Shown: one piece after another, positions 26,979 to 35,103 of the stretch | How positions within the stretch are numbered: position 1 is the stretch's first letter | Layout: the number at the start of each line of letters is the position of its first letter | Assembly (NCBI GenBank): GCA_018623195.1 | Contig: JAAZVY010000011.1 | Location: 1 to 41,930 of the forward strand | Reading direction: 5' to 3' | Length of the DNA stretch: 41,930 nucleotides | DNA from: Flavobacteriaceae bacterium | Lineage (GTDB): Bacteria; Bacteroidota; Bacteroidia; Flavobacteriales; Flavobacteriaceae | Notes under the pieces: generated by a model | Told to the model about the DNA's origin: nothing | What the model saw: the letters and a program-made list of their open reading frames with translations, nothing else | Database searches by the model: none | Made by a program: the position numbers and the translations under genes

Positions 26979-27053
26979 ATTTCGCCATTGTGTATAAAAA
27001 AAGGGTTCTTTATGAACCCCTCTTTTTTATCCTTAAGTGACCGCGGGAGGATT
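26979..27053. repeat. Direct repeat, copy containing the 3' end of intact tRNA-Arg
   Basis: 75 bases matching 26800-26873 apart from the hairpin loop. It spans the 3' part of the tRNA gene to 27053 and the terminator behind it. Separation between copies is about 180 bases. Confidence 0.9.
26996..27019 (-). terminator. Terminator of tRNA-Arg
   Basis: GGGTTC (27003-27008), TTTAT loop, GAACCC (27014-27019); on the minus strand seven Ts follow (27002-26996). It begins about 19 bases after the tRNA 3' end. Confidence 0.8.
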
Positions 27054-27111
27054 CGAACCCCCAACCCTCAGAGCCGAAATCTGATATTCTATCCAGTTGA
27101 ACTACGCGGCC
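27038..27111 (-). tRNA. tRNA-Arg (anticodon TCG)
   Basis: A 74-base cloverleaf on the minus strand. Acceptor stem GGCCGCG pairs with CGCGGTC (one G-U), discriminator A. Anticodon stem TCAGA/TCTGA encloses the loop TTTCGGC, anticodon TCG, reading CGA and, by wobble, other CGN codons. T-arm GGGGG-TTCGAAT-CCTCC is standard. CCA is not encoded. The 5' end is only six bases from the yqeY stop codon, and the 3' end is followed by a strong terminator. I found no separate promoter in the six-base gap. Confidence 0.96.
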
Positions 27112-27117
27112 AGTAAA

Positions 27118-27567
27118 TTAGTTGCTTAGATGGTCTTTAACCTTTTGGGCGATAACTTTTCCTTCAGCTCTACCAGCTGCTCTCGAATTAACTTCACCAA
27201 CAACTCGTCCCATGTCTTTCATTCCTTCTGCAGAAAGATCGTTTATAACCTCTTTAATCAGTAGGTCAAGATCTGCCTCTGATAAAGGCTCCGGCAGGAA
27301 TTGTTCGATAACTTTAGCTTGTGCTAGCTCTGGGTCGGCAAGGTCTGATCTACCTTGTTCGTTGTAGAGAGCTGCGCTATCTTTTCTTTGTTTTACCAGT
27401 TTTTGTAGTAGCTTAATTTCATCAGTAGAACTCAATTCTTTTGCACCCGCTTCGCTTTGTTGAAGGAGTATTGCTGACTTTATTGCTCGTAGTGATTCTA
27501 AAGCCACAGCGTCTTTTGCTTTCATTGCTGCCTTAAGGGCATCCATTACCTGATTTTGTAAAGCCAT
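27118..27567 (-). CDS. yqeY: GatB/YqeY domain protein
   Basis: A 149-aa helical protein of the YqeY family, related to the tail domain of the GatB subunit of tRNA-dependent amidotransferase and thought to bind tRNA; its role as a free protein is not established. Family features: MKAKDAVALESLRAIKSAI near the start, LVKQRKDSAALYNEQGRSDLA, QFLPEPLSEADL and the MGRVVGEVNSRAAGRAEGKVIAQKVK C-terminal block. An open frame extends to 27591, but ATG 27567 begins the conserved helix and lies downstream of the -7 box at 27589-27596. It ends six bases before tRNA-Arg, so the tRNA is probably processed from the yqeY transcript. Confidence 0.92.
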   Translation of the reverse strand: MALQNQVMDALKAAMKAKDAVALESLRAIKSAILLQQSEAGAKELSSTDEIKLLQKLVKQRKDSAALYNEQGRSDLADPELAQAKVIEQFLPEPLSEADLDLLIKEVINDLSAEGMKDMGRVVGEVNSRAAGRAEGKVIAQKVKDHLSN

Positions 27568-27588
27568 ATTGTTATCTGAATTGGGTGA

Positions 27589-27596
27589 CAAAAATA
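27589..27596 (-). promoter_or_regulatory. -7 box of yqeY-tRNA-Arg
   Basis: TATTTTTG on the minus strand, perfect TAnnTTTG, 21 bases before the yqeY ATG chosen at 27567. It also argues against the upstream in-frame ATG at 27591. Confidence 0.6.
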
Positions 27597-27607
27597 ATTA
27601 AAATTCG

Positions 27608-28579
27608 CTAAGCCCTTTTTTGAATAGCATTACAAATCTTTAGTCCGTGATCTCTTGAATTATCAATGAACCAAGCGTTTGTTTTTAACCCTCCGAGTAC
27701 TACACCGGCTAGAAATAGGCCTTCAACCTCAGTCTCTAAGGTTTCAGGATCGTACTTTGGGGTTTGCATTTTATCGTTTTCAAAGGTTACTCCAGCCTGC
27801 TTGAGGAAATCGTAGTCAGGTCGATACCCAATCATCAGCAGTACGTAATCAATAGCTAATGTTTTAGTTTCATTCTCCTTTGAAATAAGGAGGTGATCCT
27901 CGTGTATTTCTTTGAGATGACTTTGATAATGAGCGGTTATAGAACCGTCAGCAATTCGATTAATAATTTCTGGCCGCACCCAATATTTTACTCGTTCTCC
28001 GATAGCGTCTCCTCTGATGATCATCTCAACTTTTGCTCCGGCTCGGTAACATTGTAATGCAGCATCCACTGCTGAGTTGTTAGCACCTACGATAGCAACT
28101 CTTTGATTGGAGTAAAAATGTGCATCATCAAAATAATGATGTACATGAGTAAGCTCTTCTCCCGGGATATTTAGTTGATTGCTGTAGTCGAAAAAACCTG
28201 TAGCAATCACCAGATTCGAACAGCGATACGACCCCTTTGAAGTGTTGATAGTAAAGATACCGTCAGGGTTTTTATGTGTGGTATGAACGCGCTCGAACAA
28301 TTTAATGTTTAGATTTCTCGACTGTGCAACTGCGCGATAATATTGAAGTGCTTCAGATCGAAAGGGTTTTGGTTCTTTACAGATAAAAGGGATGTTGTCG
28401 AGCTCTAAATTGTCTGAAGAGGAAAAAAATTGCATTCCTTTCGGGTAATGATAAAGTGAATTTACCAGTGTCCCTTTTTCGATAATGGTGTAAGACCACC
28501 CTCTTCTTTGTGCCTCTAGCGCACAAGCAATTCCTATCGGACCTGCCCCTACGATGATTAAATCGTACTTTTTATCCAT
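27608..28579 (-). CDS. ypdA: YpdA-type FAD/NAD(P)-binding oxidoreductase (putative bacillithiol disulfide reductase)
   Basis: A 323-aa two-dinucleotide-binding flavoprotein. FAD loop IIVGAGPIGIACALEA (8-23), NADPH loop AIVGANNSAVDAALQ at about 162-176, and a C-terminal FLAGVVLGG block. The segment SLYHYPKGMQFFSSSDNLELDNIPF matches the YpdA family, which in Firmicutes reduces oxidised bacillithiol; members in this phylum are annotated by homology. There is no CxxC redox motif, as expected for YpdA and unlike thioredoxin reductase. Its start overlaps the rpe stop by eight bases, so the pair is one transcription unit. No bacillithiol synthesis gene lies in the window, so the thiol link is inferred. 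Confidence 0.83.
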   Translation of the reverse strand: MDKKYDLIIVGAGPIGIACALEAQRRGWSYTIIEKGTLVNSLYHYPKGMQFFSSSDNLELDNIPFICKEPKPFRSEALQYYRAVAQSRNLNIKLFERVHTTHKNPDGIFTINTSKGSYRCSNLVIATGFFDYSNQLNIPGEELTHVHHYFDDAHFYSNQRVAIVGANNSAVDAALQCYRAGAKVEMIIRGDAIGERVKYWVRPEIINRIADGSITAHYQSHLKEIHEDHLLISKENETKTLAIDYVLLMIGYRPDYDFLKQAGVTFENDKMQTPKYDPETLETEVEGLFLAGVVLGGLKTNAWFIDNSRDHGLKICNAIQKRA

Positions 28580-29219
28580 GAAGTGCGGTTATTGCCTCAA
28601 CTATTGATGGAGCTCGAAAAACTGAGCTTCCGGCAACTAAAATATCAGCACCACAGCGGCTTAATTTTTCGGCATTATTCTTGGTAACCCCGCCGTCAAT
28701 TTCAATCAAAGTATTTGAGTTGGTCTCATTGATTAATTTCTTTAGGGCGATCACTTTATCGTAGGTGTTTTCGATAAACGACTGTCCTCCGAAACCTGGA
28801 TTAACGCTCATTAGGCAAACAAGATCAATGTCTTTAATCGTATCCTTAAGTAATTCAATATTAGTGTGAGGATTGATAGCGACACCTGCCTTACATCCCA
28901 GCTCTTTAATTCGATGGATACTACGGTGTAAATGCGTGGATGCCTCTAAATGAATGGTAAGGTACTCGGGTTTAAATGCTGCATAAGTACTTAGATACCT
29001 GTCTGGATCAACAATCATTAAGTGAATGTCAAGGGGTTTGGTTGATACCTTAGCAACTGCCTCAATCACTGGTACGCCAAAGGAGATGTTGGGAACAAAT
29101 TGTCCGTCCATCACATCTAGGTGTAATAAAGAAGCCGAACTCTTATTTACTTCTGAAATCTCCTCATTGAGCTTTCCAAAATCAGCAGCTAGGAGTGAGG
29201 GTGCTATCGAGTGTGCCAT
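28572..29219 (-). CDS. rpe: Ribulose-phosphate 3-epimerase
   Basis: Rpe interconverts ribulose-5-phosphate and xylulose-5-phosphate in the pentose phosphate pathway. TIM-barrel blocks: SIAPSLLAADF at the N-terminus, LHLDVMDGQFVPNISFG (metal-binding His and Asp), IHLEAS, LMSVNPGFGGQSFIE, IEIDGGVT and the phosphate-binding VAGSSVF. The 215-aa length is standard. The start ATG is at 29219; a weak promoter-like TAATTTTA (one mismatch from TAnnTTTG) lies at 29224-29231 on the minus strand. ypdA follows with an eight-base overlap. Confidence 0.95.
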   Translation of the reverse strand: MAHSIAPSLLAADFGKLNEEISEVNKSSASLLHLDVMDGQFVPNISFGVPVIEAVAKVSTKPLDIHLMIVDPDRYLSTYAAFKPEYLTIHLEASTHLHRSIHRIKELGCKAGVAINPHTNIELLKDTIKDIDLVCLMSVNPGFGGQSFIENTYDKVIALKKLINETNSNTLIEIDGGVTKNNAEKLSRCGADILVAGSSVFRAPSIVEAITALHG

Positions 29220-29246
29220 AGGGTAAAATTAGCGAATCGATTAGAA

Positions 29247-29279
29247 TTAAAATAGAAACGCCGGCAAAGCCGGCGTTTC
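29247..29279 (-). terminator. Terminator of rpoD
   Basis: Inverted repeat with an 11-base stem, GAAACGCCGGC (29255-29265), AAA loop, GCCGGCGTTTC (29269-29279). On the minus strand a T-rich tail follows (29253-29247). It lies 61 bases after the rpoD stop codon and ahead of rpe. Confidence 0.8.
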
Positions 29280-29340
29280 CATAATCATCAATCAAAAAAC
29301 GAACAGCCACGAAAACTGTAAGTTTAGGCAAGATAGTAAT

Positions 29341-30204
29341 TTATCCTAAATAAGTTTTAAGAATTTTACTTCTTGAGGTATGCTTTAATCTTCTAATCGC
29401 CTTCTCTTTAATTTGACGAACTCTCTCGCGAGTAAGATCAAAGGTTTCACCAATTTCTTCTAGAGTCATAGAGTGCGCGCCGGCTAAACCGAAGTATAGT
29501 CGTACTACGTCTGCCTCTCTTGGTGTAAGTGTCTCAAGAGCGCGCTCAATTTCAGTTCTTAGTGACTCGTGAAGTAATTCTTTATCCGGGTTGGGTGATT
29601 CTCCTGAGCGAAGTACATCGTATAAGTTAGAGTCTTCACCATCGATTAGAGGCGCATCCATTGAAACGTGTCTTCCTGAGTTTTTAAGAGACTGCTTTAC
29701 ATCTTCTACGGTCATATCGAGTTCGGCAGCGATCTCTTCAGCAGATGGCATACGTTCATGCGCTTGTTCTAGGTGAGCGAATGTTTTATTGATCTTGTTA
29801 ATCGATCCAATTTTATTCAACGGAAGTCGTACGATACGAGATTGCTCTGCAAGTGCTTGTAAAATAGATTGTCTAATCCACCAAACTGCATAGGAGATAA
29901 ACTTGAATCCTCTAGTTTCGTCAAATCGTTGAGCCGCTTTGATTAGTCCTAAGTTACCTTCATTAATAAGATCGGGAAGGGTTAATCCTTGGTTTTGATA
30001 CTGCTTGGCTACCGATACCACGAATCTTAGGTTAGCCTTAGTTAGTTTTTCTAAAGCACGTTGATCACCTGCTTTGATCTTCTGAGCTAATTCTACCTCT
30101 TCTTCGGCAGTGATCAGATCAACTTTACCAATTTCCTGTAAATACTTGTCTAGGGATGCGGTTTCTCTATTAGTAACCTGCTTTGTAATTTTTAACTGTC
30201 TCAT
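29341..30204 (-). CDS. rpoD: Primary RNA polymerase sigma factor
   Basis: A 287-aa group 1 sigma-70 in the compact Bacteroidota form, which begins at region 1.2 and lacks region 1.1. Region 1.2 is [16 protein letters not shown] (about 18-33); region 2 includes [34 protein letters not shown] and the promoter-melting stretch [14 protein letters not shown]; region 3 is around 130-205; region 4.2 is [29 protein letters not shown]. In this phylum the factor recognises TTG and TAnnTTTG elements, of which the window holds several. Start ATG at 30204. No clear matching promoter lies upstream of rpoD itself. Confidence 0.95.
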   Translation of the reverse strand: MRQLKITKQVTNRETASLDKYLQEIGKVDLITAEEEVELAQKIKAGDQRALEKLTKANLRFVVSVAKQYQNQGLTLPDLINEGNLGLIKAAQRFDETRGFKFISYAVWWIRQSILQALAEQSRIVRLPLNKIGSINKINKTFAHLEQAHERMPSAEEIAAELDMTVEDVKQSLKNSGRHVSMDAPLIDGEDSNLYDVLRSGESPNPDKELLHESLRTEIERALETLTPREADVVRLYFGLAGAHSMTLEEIGETFDLTRERVRQIKEKAIRRLKHTSRSKILKTYLG

Positions 30205-30268
30205 GTGCGTTTTGGAATGATGTCGCCTAGTTATACGCAGAAAGTTTCGAAAGGTTACAGTTTTTTGT

Positions 30269-30301
30269 AAAAAAATAAAGGGGAGTTAAAAACTCCCCTT
30301 T
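30269..30301 (-). terminator. Terminator of pnp
   Basis: AAAGGGGAGTT (30277-30287), AAA loop, AACTCCCCTTT (30291-30301); on the minus strand it is followed by a T-run. It lies 18 bases after the pnp stop codon. Confidence 0.85.
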
Positions 30302-30319
30302 AAAACCAATTAGTCTGAA

Positions 30320-32578
30320 TTAGTCTTCAGAGCTATTTTTTTGATCTCGATCTGATCGCTGATTGCGATCTTTAGATCTGTTGTCACGGCCGTGACGTGA
30401 ATCTCTAGAACCTCTGTTATCTCTGCGATCGTTTCTTGGAGCTCTTTCTACATAACCTTCGGGCTTTTCTAAAAGAGCTTTACGTGAAACTTTCTCTTTC
30501 TTGGTTCTTGGATCAAACCCAAAGTACTTAACTTCAAATTCATCACCCATGTTGATAACGTCGCTGACATTTTCAGTGCGTTCCCAAGCAAGCTCTGACA
30601 CGTGAAGTAATACTTCGTTTCCAGGAGCATCCACATATTCAACTACTGCACCAAATTCAAGCATTTTGATCACCTTAACCTTATAAGTAGATCCAACTTC
30701 AGGCTTGAACATTAATGATTCAATGGAAGCGATTACACTATCGATACCTTCTTGGCTAGTTCCTAGAATTTCAACAACACCTTCTCCGGTTTCATTCTCG
30801 TTGATAACGATGGTGCACCCGGTTGTTTTTTGAAGTTCTTGGATGTTTTTACCACCACTTCCGATAAACGCTCCGATAAGATCACCAGGAATATTCGTAG
30901 TAACGATTTTAGGAGCATGAGCCTTAACTTCTGCTTTCGGGGTATCGATGGTTTCGATCAGCTTGCCTAGAATATGTAGTCTTCCGTCTTTAGCTTGCAT
31001 TAAAGCTTTAGTAAGGATTTCGTAAGAAAGACCTTTTACCTTAATGTCCATTTGACATGCGGTGATACCATCTGCTGTACCCGTTACTTTGAAGTCCATA
31101 TCACCAAGGTGATCTTCATCACCTAGGATATCTGAAAGTACTGCATACTTGCCACTCTCGCTATCAGTAATAAGTCCCATTGCGATACCTGACACTGGCT
31201 TTTTGATTTGAACACCGGCATCCATAAGCGCTAGTGTCCCCGAACATACGGTAGCCATTGAAGAAGAACCATTAGATTCTAATACTTCAGACACTACACG
31301 AACCGTGTAAGGACAGTCGTCAGGAATCATATTCTTAAGTGCTCGCTGAGCCAGATTACCGTGTCCAACTTCTCTACGTGAAGTACCTCTAATTGGTCTC
31401 GCTTCTCCTGTAGAGAAAGGAGGGAAGTTGTAGTGTAGGTAGAACGTTTCTTCTCCTTCTAATGACGGCATATCGATAATATTCGCCTCGCGAGAAGTAC
31501 CCAGAGTTACGGTAGATAACACTTGAGTTTCACCACGGGTAAAGATACCTGAACCGTGCGTCGATGGTAAGTAATCAATTTCACACCAGATAGGACGAAT
31601 TTCGTCAGTTTTTCTTCCATCTAAACGAAGGCCTTCGTCTAGTGTTAGATTACGTACTGCCTCTTTTTCAACCTTGCTGTAATAGCTACCGATTAGCTTG
31701 CCCTTTTCCTCTAATTCTTCTTCAGAAAAGCTCGCTTTAACCGCTTCTTTAATTTCAGCAAATGCGGCACCACGCTCTTTTTTAGAAGATCCAGCTTTCG
31801 CAACAGCATAAACTTTGTCGTAAGCGAGTTCATGAATTCTTTGGTAAAGCGCTTCCTCTTTAGCAGCTTCTTCGAATTCACGAGTTTCTTTCTTACCTAC
31901 TTGTTCTACTAAACGGTGCTGAGCATCACATTGTACGCGAATAGCTTCGTGAGCGAATTTAATGGCTTCAACCATTTCTTCTTCGCTGATCTCTTTCATC
32001 TCACCTTCAACCATCATTACTGAATCGTAAGAGGCTCCGATGATCATATCGATATCAGATTCTTTTAATTGTGCTAGAGAAGGGTTGAGAACAAATTCTC
32101 CGTTTACACGTCCGATACGAACCTCTGAAATAGCAGTTTCGAATGGAATATCTGATAATTGTAGTGCAGTTGAAGCTGCAAGACCTACCAGGGCATCTGG
32201 GGTGATCGATTCGTCGTAAGACATCATCTGAATCATTACCTGAGTCTCTGAATGGTAATCTTTTGGAAATAATGGGCGAAGTACACGGTCAACAATACGC
32301 ATTGTTAATACTTCACCATCGCTTGGTCTAGCTTCTCTTTTGAAGAAACCACCAGGGTATCTACCTGCTGCTGCAAATTTCTCTCTGTAATCCACTGTAA
32401 GTGGTAAGAAGTCAACGTCAGCTGCTTGATAATTTGAAACTACTGTACATAGTAACATACAGTTTCCTGAGCGTACGACTACTGAGCCATGCGCTTGTTT
32501 GGCAAGTTTACCAGTTTCAATACTGATCGTTCTGCCATCACCGAGATCAATGATCTCTTGAAATGTTTTTGGAATCAT
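30320..32578 (-). CDS. pnp: Polyribonucleotide nucleotidyltransferase (PNPase)
   Basis: PNPase is a trimeric 3'-5' phosphorolytic exoribonuclease. Two RNase PH domains (about 1-220 and 310-545), an alpha-helical linker between them, then KH (about 550-610, [14 protein letters not shown]) and S1 (about 615-690, [20 protein letters not shown]) domains. [18 protein letters not shown] and [18 protein letters not shown]-type blocks are family hallmarks. After S1 comes a tail of about 40 residues made of Arg, Asp, Asn, Gly and Ser, probably disordered and RNA-binding. ATG 32578 ([11 protein letters not shown]) is chosen; an upstream in-frame ATG at 32620 would add 14 residues that match nothing in the family. 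Confidence 0.95.
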   Translation of the reverse strand: MIPKTFQEIIDLGDGRTISIETGKLAKQAHGSVVVRSGNCMLLCTVVSNYQAADVDFLPLTVDYREKFAAAGRYPGGFFKREARPSDGEVLTMRIVDRVLRPLFPKDYHSETQVMIQMMSYDESITPDALVGLAASTALQLSDIPFETAISEVRIGRVNGEFVLNPSLAQLKESDIDMIIGASYDSVMMVEGEMKEISEEEMVEAIKFAHEAIRVQCDAQHRLVEQVGKKETREFEEAAKEEALYQRIHELAYDKVYAVAKAGSSKKERGAAFAEIKEAVKASFSEEELEEKGKLIGSYYSKVEKEAVRNLTLDEGLRLDGRKTDEIRPIWCEIDYLPSTHGSGIFTRGETQVLSTVTLGTSREANIIDMPSLEGEETFYLHYNFPPFSTGEARPIRGTSRREVGHGNLAQRALKNMIPDDCPYTVRVVSEVLESNGSSSMATVCSGTLALMDAGVQIKKPVSGIAMGLITDSESGKYAVLSDILGDEDHLGDMDFKVTGTADGITACQMDIKVKGLSYEILTKALMQAKDGRLHILGKLIETIDTPKAEVKAHAPKIVTTNIPGDLIGAFIGSGGKNIQELQKTTGCTIVINENETGEGVVEILGTSQEGIDSVIASIESLMFKPEVGSTYKVKVIKMLEFGAVVEYVDAPGNEVLLHVSELAWERTENVSDVINMGDEFEVKYFGFDPRTKKEKVSRKALLEKPEGYVERAPRNDRRDNRGSRDSRHGRDNRSKDRNQRSDRDQKNSSED

Positions 32579-32699
32579 AAAATTGTTAGGATAAATCCTA
32601 GTGTTTTGTGCCTGTGGCACGAGTTAAACAATTGGTCAATAGTTGTGTTGTTGTGAAGTGTGGTAGACCAATGAAAAACTGAGAAACGACGAGCGTTTC

Positions 32700-32732
32700 A
32701 AAAAAAAAAGGGCATTCCTTGGAATGCCCTTA
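32700..32732 (-). terminator. Terminator of rpsO
   Basis: Stem GGGCATTCC/GGAATGCCC (32710-32718 and 32721-32729), extendable by A-T pairs, followed on the minus strand by a run of ten Ts (32709-32700). It lies six bases after the rpsO stop and separates rpsO from pnp. Confidence 0.9.
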
Positions 32733-32737
32733 ATAGA

Positions 32738-33007
32738 TTATTTACGGATCCCTAGATCTTTAATAAGTGAACGATACTTCTCGATATCATTAGCTTTTAA
32801 ATAGTCTAGAAGACTACGACGCTTACCTACTAAGCGAATTAATGAACGCTCAGTATTAAAATCTTTGTGATTTTTCTTTAAGTGTTCAGTTAAGTGGTTG
32901 ATTCGGTAAGTGAAAAGAGCGATTTGCCCTTCTGTCGAACCCGTGTTAGTTTCAGAACCCCCGTATTGCTTGAAGATTTCTGCTTTTTTTTCTTGTGATA
33001 AATACAT
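32738..33007 (-). CDS. rpsO: 30S ribosomal protein S15
   Basis: S15 binds the 16S rRNA central domain early in 30S assembly. The 89-aa sequence is standard: MYLSQEKKAEIF, NTGSTEGQIALFTYRINHLTEHLKKNHKDF (helix-loop with the rRNA-contacting residues), RSLIRLVGKRRSLLDYLK and a final LIKDLGIRK. The gene has its own promoter (33060-33067) and terminator. The leader holds a perfect 8-base-stem hairpin, in a place where S15 autoregulation is known in other bacteria. pnp follows, as often, but is separated here by the terminator. Confidence 0.97.
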   Translation of the reverse strand: MYLSQEKKAEIFKQYGGSETNTGSTEGQIALFTYRINHLTEHLKKNHKDFNTERSLIRLVGKRRSLLDYLKANDIEKYRSLIKDLGIRK

Positions 33008-33035
33008 GCCAATATTCGTTAATGATTATTATGTA

Positions 33036-33056
33036 CCTGATTGACGCTCAATCAGG
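33036..33056 (-). promoter_or_regulatory. Hairpin in the rpsO leader
   Basis: On the minus strand CCTGATTG, loop AGCGT, CAATCAGG: a perfect 8-base stem, placed at or within a few bases of the expected transcript start. Downstream is an A/T-rich stretch to the ATG. A regulatory role is inferred, not seen. Confidence 0.5.
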
Positions 33057-33059
33057 CGG

Positions 33060-33067
33060 CAAATATA
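33060..33067 (-). promoter_or_regulatory. -7 box of rpsO
   Basis: TATATTTG on the minus strand, perfect TAnnTTTG, 52 bases before the rpsO ATG and just after the accD stop. Confidence 0.65.
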
Positions 33068-33076
33068 GGTTATTTT

Positions 33077-33967
33077 TTAAGATAGCTCTTCTGCTTTTTC
33101 AGAAACTTTTCTCAGTGGGAGGTTGAGGATCAAGTCAATATATAAATTGATCTTCTCCTTCAATTCTTTTCTATGAGAGATAAAATCTAAAAAACCATGT
33201 TCCTTTACAAATTCTGCCGTCTGAAAACCTTCTGGCAAATCTTGTCCGGTAGTATCCTTTACTACACGGGGACCTGCAAAACCGATTAGAGCACCAGGCT
33301 CAGCAATATTGATGTCTCCTAACATGGCATAGGAAGCTGTTGTACCTCCGGTTGTAGGATCGGTGCAAAGAGAAATGTAAGGTAGTTTGGCTGCATCGAG
33401 TTGAGCGAGCTTAACAGAGGTTTTAGCCATCTGCATTAGGGATAACGCCGCCTCCATCATTCTTGCTCCTCCTGATTTTGATATAATCACAAACGGCGCT
33501 TTTCTCTTAATAGCGACGTCTACCGCACGCGCGATTTTTTCTCCAACTACACTTCCCATTGAGCCTCCGATGAAACTAAAATCCATACAAGCAATAACGA
33601 TCTCACGTCCTGCAGATAATCCATAGGCTGTTCTGATCGCATCGTTTAATTTGGTCTTTTTCTTAGCGTCAACCAGACGGTTCTTGTATTTCTTAGTGTC
33701 CTCAAAATTTAAAGGGTCCTTTGAAGAAAGTTCTTGGTTGAACTCGGTAAATGAGTTGTCATCAAAAAGTAATTCGAAATACTCCTTACTTCCAATGCGT
33801 ACATGATAATCATCTTCAGGACTTACAAACGCATTTTTAGCTAACTCGTCAGACTCAACTATTTTACCGGTAGGAGATTTGTACCAAAGCCCCTTAGGGG
33901 TGTCTTTTTTCTCCTCCGTAGCCGTTTGTATTCCCTTTTCTGTCCTTTTAAACCAAGCAGATGCCAT
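33077..33967 (-). CDS. accD: Acetyl-CoA carboxylase carboxyltransferase beta subunit, zinc ligands absent
   Basis: AccD with AccA transfers the carboxyl group from biotin to acetyl-CoA in fatty acid synthesis. The carboxyltransferase core is intact: [61 protein letters not shown]. The N-terminal ribbon that binds zinc through four Cys in E. coli (two CxxC pairs) is present as fold-like sequence at about residues 27-57 ([21 protein letters not shown]), but the ligand positions are Ser, Thr or Gly, Ser and Asp. There is no Cys at all in the first 110 residues. Length 296 aa is close to the E. coli enzyme. It lies 15 bases after fbaA and shares its transcript. Confidence 0.93.
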   Translation of the reverse strand: MASAWFKRTEKGIQTATEEKKDTPKGLWYKSPTGKIVESDELAKNAFVSPEDDYHVRIGSKEYFELLFDDNSFTEFNQELSSKDPLNFEDTKKYKNRLVDAKKKTKLNDAIRTAYGLSAGREIVIACMDFSFIGGSMGSVVGEKIARAVDVAIKRKAPFVIISKSGGARMMEAALSLMQMAKTSVKLAQLDAAKLPYISLCTDPTTGGTTASYAMLGDINIAEPGALIGFAGPRVVKDTTGQDLPEGFQTAEFVKEHGFLDFISHRKELKEKINLYIDLILNLPLRKVSEKAEELS

Positions 33968-33982
33968 CGTTTGTTGTTTTTG

Positions 33983-35056
33983 TTATAGAGTGTTCACGTT
34001 GTTCAGATCCTCGAACGCCTTTTTCAGACGAGAAGAGAAAGTGTCTTCGCCTTTTCGTAACCAAACTCGCGGGTCGTAATGCTTTTTATTAGGAGATTCT
34101 TCCCCTTCTGGATTACCGATTTGCGTTCTCAAGTAATCGATTTTTTCAGTCATGTAGTCACGAATGCCCTCTGTGAATGCGAATTGAAGGTCGGTGTCAA
34201 TGTTCATTTTAACCACACCGTATCCGATCGATTCTTTGATTTCTTCAACAGACGAACCAGAACCACCATGGAAAACAAAATCGATTGGGTTGTGCTCGCT
34301 GATATTATATTTCTTTTGAATGTATGCCTGAGAATCTTTAAGAATGGTTGGAGTTAGCTTTACATTTCCTGGCTTGTATACCCCATGCACGTTACCGAAT
34401 GCTGCAGCGATGGTAAAACGAGGAGAAATCTTTGAAAGTTCTTCGTAGGCGAATGCAACTTCTTCAGGTTGAGTGTATAGTTTAGAAACATCTACATCAC
34501 TATTATCTACACCATCTTCTTCACCACCGGTTACTCCTAGTTCGATCTCTAAAGTCATGTCCATTGCAGACATTCTTTTCAGATATTCCTTACAAACTTC
34601 AATGTTCTCCTCGATCGGTTCTTCAGATAAGTCGATCATATGTGAGCTAAAAAGTGATTTACCGGTTTCTTTATAAAACGCTTCACTAGCATCTAAAAGA
34701 CCATCAATCCAAGGAAGAAGTTTTTTAGCACAGTGGTCAGTGTGTAAGATTACTCGAGCACCGTATGCTTCTGCTAATTGATGAACGTGTTTTGCTCCAG
34801 CTACAGCTCCTGCAATTGCAGCCTTTTGTTTTTCGTTAGATAATCCCTTACCGGCATTAAACTGTGCTCCTCCGTTCGAGAATTGGATAATTACTGGTGC
34901 ATTTAACGCTACAGCTGTCTCCATAACGGCGTTGATCGTGTTTGAGCCAACTACGTTAACCGCAGGTAGGGCGAAAGACTTTTCTTTAGCAAGTTTGAAA
35001 ATAGCTTGAACTTGGTCTCCAGTGGCTACCCCTGCAGGGATTGATGATAAACTCAT
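33983..35056 (-). CDS. fbaA: Fructose-bisphosphate aldolase, class II
   Basis: The zinc-dependent aldolase of glycolysis and gluconeogenesis. HTDHCAKKLLPW at 105-116 holds the catalytic Asp107 and the metal ligand His108; ELGVTGGEEDGVDN, AAAFGNVHGVYKPGNVKL, DFVFHGGSGSS and KMNIDTDLQFAFTEGI follow. At 357 aa it matches the E. coli class IIA enzyme rather than the shorter class IIB. First gene of a unit with accD, with the -7 box TACATTTG 29 bases upstream. Confidence 0.96.
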   Translation of the reverse strand: MSLSSIPAGVATGDQVQAIFKLAKEKSFALPAVNVVGSNTINAVMETAVALNAPVIIQFSNGGAQFNAGKGLSNEKQKAAIAGAVAGAKHVHQLAEAYGARVILHTDHCAKKLLPWIDGLLDASEAFYKETGKSLFSSHMIDLSEEPIEENIEVCKEYLKRMSAMDMTLEIELGVTGGEEDGVDNSDVDVSKLYTQPEEVAFAYEELSKISPRFTIAAAFGNVHGVYKPGNVKLTPTILKDSQAYIQKKYNISEHNPIDFVFHGGSGSSVEEIKESIGYGVVKMNIDTDLQFAFTEGIRDYMTEKIDYLRTQIGNPEGEESPNKKHYDPRVWLRKGEDTFSSRLKKAFEDLNNVNTL

Positions 35057-35085
35057 TCGTTTGGTTTTTTGATTATGTTAGTCGA

Positions 35086-35093
35086 CAAATGTA
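35086..35093 (-). promoter_or_regulatory. -7 box of fbaA-accD
   Basis: TACATTTG on the minus strand, perfect TAnnTTTG, in the 47-base gap between tamL and fbaA and 29 bases before the fbaA ATG. Confidence 0.6.
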
Positions 35094-35103
35094 AGAAATG
35101 CTT

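Noticed and set aside
26800-27053. Active integrative element at tRNA-Arg
   Set aside because: The segment between the repeats is only 105 bases and encodes nothing. At most it is a remnant.
26800-27053. CRISPR-like array
   Set aside because: Only two repeat units of about 75 bases, made of tRNA and terminator sequence, with no cas genes.
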